Under the pieces are notes generated by a model that was given only the letters and a program-made list of their open reading frames with translations, had not been told where the DNA came from and searched no databases. From the NCBI GenBank assembly GCA_001655205.1, contig LPNZ01005915.1, positions 1 to 21,440 of the forward strand: a stretch of 21,440 nucleotides of DNA, read 5' to 3'. This DNA is from Lenisia limosa. Taxonomy: Eukaryota > Breviatea. Position 1 is the stretch's first letter, and every line of letters starts with the position of its first letter. Both the position numbers and the translations under genes were made by a program. This document shows, piece by piece, positions 1 to 9,300 of the stretch.

Positions 1-147
1 CCCCCCCCCCCCTCCTCCTTCTGCTCCTCTTTGTCCTTTTTCTGTGATGATTAACGATTACTTTGTACTGATATATGTTTTGCTGTTCTCTATTTCTAAG
101 TTTATCATTTGATAAACGTTTGTTGCACTATCTTAATCCCTACCCAG
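1..147 (+). other. Intron or upstream flank of the CDK7-type gene
   Basis: This pyrimidine-rich stretch begins with a C run and ends in a good 3' splice signal (CCCTACCCAG) just before the exon at 148. No coding exon can be seen in it, so it is probably part of the intron preceding the DFG exon. Confidence 0.5.
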
Positions 148-1171
148 GTATGCCTTGCCGATTTTGGTATGTCGCGGACAATCGGGTCACCGGACAGAGC
201 GTTGACGACGCAAGTCTGCACGCGCTGGTACCGCGCACCTGAGGTCCTACTAGGCTCCAAGCACTACGGTTGGAGGAGAAAACGGAGCAATTGTTTCACT
301 GAAACAACAGAATATTGTTTGTACTTCTTTTTTTTTTGGGGGGGGGGGGAATCTTCTGGTGCAACNNNNNNNNNNNNNNNNNNNNNNNNNNNNNNNNNNN
401 NNNNNNNNNNNNNNNNNNNNNNNNNNNNNNNNNNNNNNNNNNNNNNTGGGATGCGTGTTGGCTGAATTGGTCTCTGGAAAGGCCCCCTTCCTAGGGGATG
501 GACAAATCTCAATGCTCTCGAGAATATTCGAGGTGAGAGGGGTCTCTTTTGGATGTCATTTTCCTCCCAAAAGATAAGATTTTCTCAAAGTACAATCCCA
601 TTTGATACTTATTTACTGAATGCTTCCCTCTCACCAGGTTTTGGGTGTGCCAACAGAGGAAAATTGGCCCGGAGTCACGGACCTCCCGGACTATATTCCA
701 TTCAAGCTCGACCAGGCGTCCGGGCTCTCAGCCATGTGGGAGGGGCACCACATCTGGCTTTTATTGAGATGGTTCATTGTTTCAGTTAAACCGTATGAGT
801 GACCCGCTCCTTCGTGGAATAATTTCTTTCAAATGAGTCCGTTATTGATACTCTGTAGATTACCGACAGCCTCACCAATGCTTCTCGATCTTCTCAAGAA
901 AATGTTGAGTCTGGACCCCAATCTCAGGTGGGTCAAGTTTATACATCCTCTCTGTTTTCTCTCGTCCATCTTTGCAAACACATTTTGTGCCGACTTAACT
1001 GACTTCTGCAGACCCTCAGCCGAGGAGTGCCTGCAACACCCATGGTTCCGAGAACATCCCGTCGCGGCCCCGCCCTCCGCCCTTGTCCCCAAGCCCAAGC
1101 GTCCTGAAAGCCCGGAACCGGAACCGGTAGGACTCATGGACAAGTTTTTGGATAACAAGGGAGCTGCATAG
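148..1171 (+). CDS. CDK7: CDK7-type cyclin-dependent kinase (CAK/TFIIH kinase), C-terminal part, 5' end missing
   Basis: This is the C-terminal half of a CDK7 homologue, the kinase that activates other CDKs and phosphorylates the RNA polymerase II tail as part of TFIIH in the nucleus. Visible exons are 148-268, gap-449-532, 638-735, 859-927 and 1012-1171, and all phases agree. The first carries the DFG motif (ADFGMSR) and a T-loop with [11 protein letters not shown], then CTRWYRAPE. The GSP serine and the ALT threonine match the two activating T-loop sites of CDK7 rather than of CDK1 or CDK2. Then come [33 protein letters not shown] and the C-lobe exon [14 protein letters not shown]. The last exon has [12 protein letters not shown], a Pro/Glu-rich tail and a TAG stop. 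The 268 donor (GTTGGA) is weak, and the join to the next exon lies in a gap. The N-lobe lies before the window or in 1-147. Family assignment is firm; the exon at the gap is not. Confidence 0.88.
366..446. other. Assembly gap inside the CDK7-type gene
   Basis: There are 81 N here, shortly after a T run followed by a G run (about 329-349). The gap hides the end of an intron and the start of the exon that resumes at 447, where residues corresponding to the region before GCVLAEL are missing. Confidence 0.95.
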
Positions 1172-1538
1172 GAGAAGCTTTTAATTAGCCCCACTTTATT
1201 TTCCAAAAAAGCTTCAATTTTTGGTTTTGAGTGACTTCATTATGACTGATTATCACCGAAAAACTGAGATTGAACCACGGACTGAAAAGACTTTTGTATT
1301 TTTGATTATATTTAGCGCTTATTGTTTTAGGTAAGGGCTCGGAAATTGTTTGATACCGACGATGACGAGGCAAATACCTATTTACCATTCTAAGTGAGGA
1401 TGTCTCTTTTTCTTCAGGTCTTCTTAATGTACTTCTAAATGTACTTTTCTTTTCCCCTTTCAATAAGCAGCATTGGTGGGTCATTAATCTGATAGTAGAA
1501 TCAGAATTCATGCTATGCACGACAAGAGATAAAACAAA
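1172..1538. other. Convergent intergenic region between CDK7 and transporter copy A
   Basis: This 367-bp stretch lies between the two stop codons and holds the 3' ends of both genes. No open frame in it looks like coding sequence. It is AT-rich and includes one small inverted repeat at 1203-1224. I see nothing else identifiable. Confidence 0.7.
1203..1224. repeat. Small inverted repeat downstream of the CDK7 stop
   Basis: CCAAAAA and TTTTTGG can pair as a 7-bp stem around an 8-base loop, 32 bases after the CDK7 stop. It could be a 3'-end element, but AT-rich DNA makes such stems by chance. Confidence 0.35.
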
Positions 1539-4500
1539 TTAAAAGAAACTGGAAAGGCTATACGCCAGCCCCGAAAGGACCAGGTACACACTGAAGCTCA
1601 AGATACCAACACACCTGCATATGTGTGAATGGACCAATCGGTATAGATATTTACAAAAGTTTCCAAGTTAAATAAACGAAAACAATCTTCGTTCCTACTT
1701 GATAGCAAAAGGGTCACGATGCCATGGAACGCTGTCCTTAAGAGGTCTAATCTAGCAATGTGAGAAACTGACAAAAAACAACTCGACATAAGGATTAGAA
1801 GACCCACCTTAAGGGCCATGCTGCAAGGCATGATGAAAACAACAAGGGGGGCCGACACTGAACCCAAAAGGCCAATCACCGCCAAAATGTCTGCACAAGT
1901 GAGAACAGCCTCCTTCAAACCCAAACAAGTCTGAACATACATATCATTATAAGGTCGTAGTATTGTAGTATTTGAATTGAAATATCTGGCATTAGGATTC
2001 TGCTATGTTATGTATTGTAATCAGGCCGTACCAGAAAGAAACAGTCCGCAGAAAACTGACACATAGAACACAATACAGGCAAACACCACATTCGTCTTCC
2101 GGCTGGGAGCACTCTAAACGGGGTGGGGTTACGCATTGGAAAACAAAGAGATGTTTTGTTGGGTTAACAATGAGGAAGATTCGTGTGCATAGTGAAACGT
2201 GACACAATGTGCGATAGGTCTCTTCCGCTCACGTCATTGCCATAGACGATGCCAAGCCAAACTTGTTTGCAAGCAAAAATGTAGAGGGGGAAGGAAAGAG
2301 CCACGGTGATCATCATGGCGAAGGCGGCACAGAACATAATCCCTGGAGGATGGCAATGTTAAAAAGACTCATGAGATGCAGCAATTGTTGGGGTAATGTG
2401 AAATAGTGTTACTCCAAAAGAGATTCCAATGCAATTAGATATCATATATTTTTTTTTGCCTGGAACTTATTGTATTATTTAAATATCCCAGATTGATTGC
2501 ATACCATATAAAAAAAATCATTACTATATGCATATATTTTCAAAATGAGAAAATAGGGATAATTCAGAACACTACCCACATCTTTGAGAAATCCAACGGT
2601 CCTCACTATCATCAGTATACGCGTTCAAGACGTTACCCTGGGTGGAGGGTGAATGGGTATTGGTGAAAAGGTACTAATCATAGAAATTAAATTATCGAAA
2701 TACATGATCTTCGTGGAGACAAAGTAATGAAAAATATCACAATAGCCAATATTCACTGCAAACAAACCGGGATATTGCGGCGTAGTCTTAGGTATCCAAA
2801 AACTCCCAGCAGAATGTACTGAAATGTCAAAAAATGCCAGATTAGACTTACAGTACAACAAATTATGAATGCAAATTTCAATATAGATTCAGGATTAAAG
2901 CTCCAAACCGTGAAGAAAAACTTACCATTGAGAACACGCTGCCAAAGGATCTCTGGACCACTTTCTTCATTTTGGAAAGGCGACTGTTACGCATTTCATT
3001 GTAGATGGGGAAGAGAATAATATGACCTGGGTGTGTCATGAATTGCTTTGACCAAGGATAACAAAGGTGATGTCACCCCTACAAACCCTGGAAGGAGAAA
3101 ATGGCGATGGGTAGAGACTGGAAGATGCTCATGGAGGGCTTGAACAGGTAAACTGGCTCAGGGTCGTCCGGACCTGAAATGTCACATGGCAGGCAAGCGG
3201 TAACGTGCGCGTGCGAAATAGAGACTTTTTTTGAACATATCCTGTGACCCACCGGAATCAAACATGTATCTGATGGAGTCCTGGAGCATGCAGATCACAA
3301 CAAAGCCGACCAAGCAAATCGAGAGAATTGAAGTAAAACGAAGACTGTTCATATTGGGCATGAGTGCAAGCGGGAACACCAGGAACTGACCTATACCATC
3401 AGAAGCTGACATGATACACAGTGGTATTATATGATATGTATTTCATTCAACCAACACAACACCTTCCCCACAAAGAAGGAACTTGATAAGCATTGGGGAA
3501 TTAATGTTGAAGAGTGAAGCAGCCAAGTTGTCACCAAAATCGCCCATAATGATCGTAAAGGCAATGCACAGCAAAAAAAGGGCGAATCCCTACGGTATTA
3601 GATAAATGCAGGGAATCAGAGGGTCTATCTTAAACATAATTCCATACCTGGCTCATATCAAAGACACGACGACCAGGTGTGCCAAAGATTTTCTCCATGA
3701 CAGCCGAGTATGTAGCCACTCCTGAGGGGTCAACCATCTCAAGATCCAGATAACAAATAATACAGCATATGGATCATGGTCAGTCATGTTAGGATAAGAT
3801 GACCAACCTCCAGAAAGCTCATTGATCTGCATTAAGATGGATGCAGTGTATGTCAGCATTACGCAGGCAAACAGCGAAATCAGAAACTGGAGAACAATTC
3901 CTTGCCTGAATGCTGTCATACATCCAAGTTTCAGTCCATGGTAGTCTTATCGCTAACAAACCAGAAAAATATCCCCTCTAATGTTACTCAACTATGATTA
4001 GTCCCAAGTTATAACATACCGTTCAATGAGGTTAGGGTAGGTGAGAATCGACACACCAATCTGGAGCCATTAGTCTATGAAACTGTTTGATATATGCAAT
4101 CTCTTCCGCCAATAGCAAATAGGGATGGCTTGTCAAAGTAACGCTTCTCACGATGAAATTGGCAGAGTTGAAAGAGGATGAAAGGAGACTGCTTCCAGGA
4201 GCCTTGCCCTGAGGCTTCGTGGCATCTTTAGACACGTCCTTTTGGACTGACAAGGTGAGTAAAGCCCAGTTCAGTTCATTATTATGACAACAATGAGAAG
4301 AATGTCTGGTTCGGAAGAGATATTAATTATGGCTTATGAAAATCGGTTATTTTCACAACAATTAAAAGAAGTCGAACCACATACCCGTGGGGATGATGAT
4401 TTCAATTTCCTTATCCGATGTGCCATCATCTGAGCTGTCAGCAAAACATCAATGCTTGTCCCCTTGAATCCTTGAGGAAATTTTTCAATTATCTGTGCAT

Positions 4501-5772
4501 ATTTCAGCTTAGTGCCCTCTTCGGCCTACCTCTGGGCTTGGCCGCGGCAGGGATAAGGTGGTCGGTTGAGCACATGGACGACATTGAGGACTGCGATGAT
4601 AGGGAATCCGTACTCACTGCGTTGAATAATAAATACTGGCTCACCGCACAAGGTTAGAAAATGCAAAATGTTTGATCGGAAGAAGAGTAACAAATAAATT
4701 ACAGTCAAGCCAAACTGTACGTATGATATATATTTAGCATTCTAACTCATAATAATGTTGTAGGAGTTCAACTCCCAAACCTGAGCGCGGAATTTGCATA
4801 TTCGTCATTACACCTTCTACAGCAATAAAAAGGTGTCCAGGATAATGTTAGATCCGCTTCAAAGGAAATATAAGAAATACTATGATATAATGTAGTAGTA
4901 TAATAGTAACTATGATATATGATACATAATATGATAAATTCAAACAAAATCGTAATCAAAACGGCACTACTAGTTCAAACTCAATTGTTTGAGAATTTGC
5001 AATTAGCTCGTACCGGGATAATCTGCAGGAAGAGGGGGAGGGGAGGTGCCCATTACACGAGGGAAGGGTCGAGTAATCTCGGCATAATTCACTAAATAGT
5101 GAAGCCCAAAAAAGAAAGAAAACCAGACACAGTAGAGTAATTAATTATTCCATGACAATGATGGAATTCCAATCTTTCTATCAGTTAATTTCTCTACCCT
5201 CCATATTCAACCTCAGCATTGTTAGCTATCACAAAAACTATAGTAAAATCTTTTTTTTGATGCTATTCGCCCCCGATAGCAGAAACAGATAGTCGCGGCC
5301 TGATAATAATCACACAACCTCCAGGCTATTCCGGCAGGTGACAGTGGGCAATGAAAAAACACTCTGATATCCCGCGAAGAATGATAAAAAACGCAACAAA
5401 CTCTCATCATCATCGGAGCTTGGCGGTTCAAACCCGCTTCTCTTGATTGGGGAGGTGCCAAGAAGCTGTGGGCGGGGTCGGAGAGGGGCCACCTGGGCAT
5501 CGCCTATAGAAGGTGGTGAGGAAGCCGAAATAACAAGGTTCAAAGACGGATTCAATACCTAACTGTATACTTTATTTTAATTAAGAATGAAGGAGAGTTG
5601 GGGATGTACAGCACACATGCTCTTCTCGAATGTAATGCAGAAATAGCTTACCCAAGTCTTCTGGTTGTTGGAATGAGGCTGAATCATTAACATGTATATT
5701 AGGGGCCTCTAAACCCCCGATTTTAGTGGGACTGTCGTGAACTGGATGAAGAGTTTCCGGCTTATTGTTCAT
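1539..5772 (-). CDS. AAAP/SLC38-type amino acid transporter, copy A (complete, 19 exons)
   Basis: This is predicted to be an 11-segment membrane carrier of the amino acid/auxin permease (AAAP, SLC32/36/38) family, moving amino acids across the plasma or an internal membrane. My spliced model has 1611 nt (536 residues) and no in-frame stop. It opens with a hydrophilic N-tail (MNNKPETL) containing an acidic PPSSDDDE patch. Segment 1 (SSSFNSANFI then IGVSILTYPN) and segment 2 (GIVLQFLISLFACVMLTYT) follow. The family's central motif appears as FSFQGHIILFPIYNEM. The last three exons give GLLGSVSAPLVVFIMP, then VPWHRDPFAIK, and end VYLVLSGLAYSLSSFF before TAA. Every exon from segment 1 onward matches copy B in length and phase. 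The start sits in ggcttaATG, a context shared with copy B. Substrate and membrane cannot be told from the sequence. I see no disabling change, so it should be functional. Confidence 0.9.
1539..5772 (-). other. Exon map of transporter copy A
   Basis: Exons in coding order (high to low coordinate): 5772-5652, 5503-5402, 5091-5014, 4429-4385, 4246-4152, 4060-4020, 3905-3808, 3721-3648, 3589-3472, 3390-3253, 3173-3087, 3026-2926, 2818-2768, 2637-2580, 2342-2233, 2113-2032, 1890-1808, 1751-1699, 1614-1539. Lengths are 121, 102, 78, 45, 95, 41, 98, 74, 118, 138, 87, 101, 51, 58, 110, 82, 83, 53 and 76, totalling 1611, a multiple of three. All introns are GT-AG. The least certain junction is the donor at 5402 (GTTTGT). 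Its position is supported by a matching GTTGGG donor in copy B. Confidence 0.8.
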
Positions 5773-6333
5773 TAAGCCAACTTATCAATGAATATAGATA
5801 GATGTGAAGATATCAGCTGACAATAAAGTCAATCTAGAACAAGGATTCAACTAAGAGTCGAGAGGAACTGTGAAGAGGAACTGCAGGCAAATAGATGTAA
5901 AAGCTGCAAGCTGATAAGGTGTATATATCTAGAAGTTATATTACAACACTATCGGGGAGAGGGAATCTGCTAGAAAGCGCTGGAAATTTTAGTGGATTGA
6001 CCGAGCCGTTCAACTATTTCAATTTTCAGCCTACAAAAATTGGCTGGAAAAATAACTACTAACACTACTAACAACAAAGAGTGAAACAGAGTGAAAGTGG
6101 GGAACTGGTGGGGAATAACTGGGAATAAATGGGAAATCGGTACATGCCGCCTTGGGTACATGGATGGGTTGATGGGGTTTATTGGTTGGGTTCATGCCAT
6201 GGAAATGTAATAGTTTACAAAGAATACATTTTGAAACAGAAAATCAAAACTGACACATGAACAAATCACAACTGAGCCAATCATACTCCTTAAAGAAAGG
6301 TTCCTTGACCCTCATAAATAAACATACCACCCA
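5773..6333 (-). other. Upstream region of transporter copy A and 3' flank of gene B
   Basis: This region holds the promoter of transporter copy A and the 3' end of the minus-strand gene before it. A possible last exon of that gene lies at about 5970-6031, read on the minus strand as LKIEIVERLGQSTKISSAF then TAG, after an acceptor TTTTTGTAG. Its phase does not fit the exon I see upstream, so I leave it unassigned. Otherwise the sequence is AT-rich and non-coding. Confidence 0.4.
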
Positions 6334-9300
6334 TCACCCCGAAGAAGCCCTCACCCCCATTTCCTCTCGTCTTTGCTCTCGTTTCGCCTCTATCCGTTTC
6401 CAGTTGAGACGGCGCAGTTCGAAGAACGGTTTCGGCTGCTCCTCGATCTCTTCCAATGCCATCTGCGCCAAAACGTTCATCCCATCATGGTTCTCTAGCC
6501 GGACCTACCAAGGTGATTAAACCAATAGGTGCCGAAGACAGGCAGAATCTCTTATTGCAAGCTCACATTTGTTGGAAACACTCTGCGTGCCAAAAAGTCG
6601 AATCTAGTTATACGCTTTCTCATGGGGTACTTCGGCATATTCTAATCTGTCAGAAATATATCCCAAAAAAGAAGATGCACCAGAAACTGTTATAACTCAA
6701 AAGAGGAACCAAAACCCAGGCCTCACAGCAGTCTGACTCCTTGTTTTTCCTTGAGTTGCCGCCATTGCTCGTACTGAAATATTAGATCATGAAAATAAAC
6801 TCAAATAATAAATAGATGAATGAACCATCAATATGTCACTTTGATCCAAAGACAGGTAAATCATTAATTTCGAATCCTGTTGCCAAAAAGAAACAGCCCG
6901 TCCCACATTCAGATGGGTCTCTCGGACAATCGTCGATGTCATCGTCAAAATCTTCTTCCTTCGGAGGTGGCGGCCTTTTGTGACTCTTTTCCGTCTTGGT
7001 GATGGCAATCTGGATCAATCAACGGACTAAAAGCAGTATGGCTTTCTGGTAGGTTCTGCCGGGTTGTTATACAATGATACACGTACAAGATAACACTACG
7101 CTACAAAGCGTATGGTTGTCAAAGTTGATAATTATGGCACTTTTTTTAAAAAAAGCTTACTCTGTTTTTGTTTAAACAAAATTGTGGAACATGTTGCCCT
7201 GTGAAGGCAACATGTTATTTAAAAAACGAATCTGTTAACTGAACCCCAACTTTTTTTTTTTTTTTTTTTTTTTTTNNNNNNNNNNNNNNNNNNNNNNNNN
7301 NNNNNNNNNNNNNNNNNNNNNNNNNNNNNNNNNNGATAGCTATATCATATCATATATTATATAATATATATATATATATGATACTATATCGATATATATT
7401 ACACAATATCATACAATTACATATCATCATATTAGTACATATCAATATAAGTATTACAAATATCTGATCCATTTATTTACAGTAGTGCCAACCATCTCCT
7501 GGGGCTGGACTTCCGGTTCAGAGTAGTTCTCCTCTCCACTATCGTCATCACTATTGGCTGATGCGTAAGCCGAAGCTCTCTGAAGGGGTAAGTCGGCACT
7601 GCGGACAGAAATAAAAGCACCAATTCTCTTAAACAGAAAAATCAACTCGTGAGTGGATAATACTAATTATTTTGTATGTGAAAGCTAAAGATTCTCAAAC
7701 CAGTGTGTACTGCCCTCCGCTTCTCTTGATACTAAAATGGTAAGGTTGAAAGCTACAAATGAACAATTGACTATGGCTATGCGTTTTGTAAAGGCTTTAT
7801 ATATATACTATAAATATATCACACCGTCCATATATCTGTGAATTTTCCTCTATCTGTGAATTTTTTTGAAATNNNNNNNNNNNNNNNNNNNNNNNNNNNN
7901 NNNNAATGCGCTCTTATAAGGCGACCATAACCACAACTATTTCCAAAAAGCCCACTCTTTGTTTTTGGCTGCGGCAGCGGCAATGGCACCGTTAAAAGAG
8001 GCTCGTGTGTTAGGACCCCTTGATTATTATTACCAAAAGAATTACACTGAGAGCGAATGGAAATCCAAGAAGCAAAAATTTGAATATCGACAGCTTACAG
8101 TCCAAGATCTTTACCCACAAACCCAACCCGCTAAAGGTTTCACTTCGCTCCCAAAAATGATAGAATTTCCAAAGTTAAGAGCAATGACTCCCCCCGCAAA
8201 CACGTTGGCTATGAGTTCATCCTCCAAAGCTTTGTCCCACATTTCGCCAGCTGAAAGCGGCTCTCCGGCCCGGCGGAGCACCTGGGAGGGGGGTCAAAAG
8301 CCATAGAGCATCCGATGTTTTATTGTGTATCCATAATGCAACCTCCCATTGCCAAACCACCAAAGCGACATGACAACGAACTACACAAACCTTAACCCCG
8401 ATGGCCAAGTACGTCATGGGCTGTCTTGAGAACTCGGCTCGTTTGCGTGCCTTTAGTGTTAAGAGCTTCCGAATATAACATTTAACAGTACTGCACAAAC
8501 ACAAATGATCTAATTCATCGATACCGCGGCCAACCGGTGCGGGTTCTTCGACTTTCTTGACAACAGGGCTGGTGACTTCTCCCGTGTCCTCTCGTATTGT
8601 TCGCGGAAATCGTGTGGGATACTCCTCCGGGGAGATGAATACTGAGTGTTCATGACCCTGGGTTGTTATTAATCAGAATGGAGGACAAGAATACATATGT
8701 AAAAAAATCACAGAGTCTTTCAAAATATACCCAAACAGACATAAGTCCGACTCTCAAGCTGTCTTTCCATAGCCCCCCACACAGGCAGGCAAAACACGCC
8801 AGGACTCTTGCCCCCCCCCCCACAGGCAGGCAAAACACGCCAGGAAGAGTTCGGACAAAGCGCGGTTTCGGTTTTGTGGACTCCCGACTTAAGTTGTTGT
8901 AGAAACCACCAGTTCTNNNNNNNNNNNNNNNNNNNNNNNNNNNNNNNNNNNNNNNNNNNNNNNNNNNNNNNNNNNNNNNNNNNNNNNNNNNNNNNNNTGT
9001 TCACTGTTCAACTTTCGAAAATATATGAGGGTTTAAACTATCCATCCGGGTGAATCAACTGTGAAAAAACAAGCGAAGCCCCCCTCCCTCCCTCCAAAAA
9101 AACCACAAGCAGATTTGACAACAGATCCAATATTATAGAGGGGGGGGGGGGGTAAAGATGAAAACNNNNNNNNNNTTTGGGAGAAAGATCCGAACATATA
9201 AAAACCAAGATTTTCTCAGACAAACGATCAAAACAACAGAGACTGAGCAAGATGAAAGAAAATTGGGGCAACGGGACGGTAAAAGCATCTTTTCTTCTGT

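Noticed and set aside
829-1206. 125-codon minus-strand ORF
   Set aside because: It lies opposite two well-supported CDK7 exons and their intron, and has no splice logic of its own.
1539-5772. Copy A as a degenerate pseudogene of copy B
   Set aside because: All exons remain open with matching phases, every intron has GT-AG ends, and the stop lies at the expected place.
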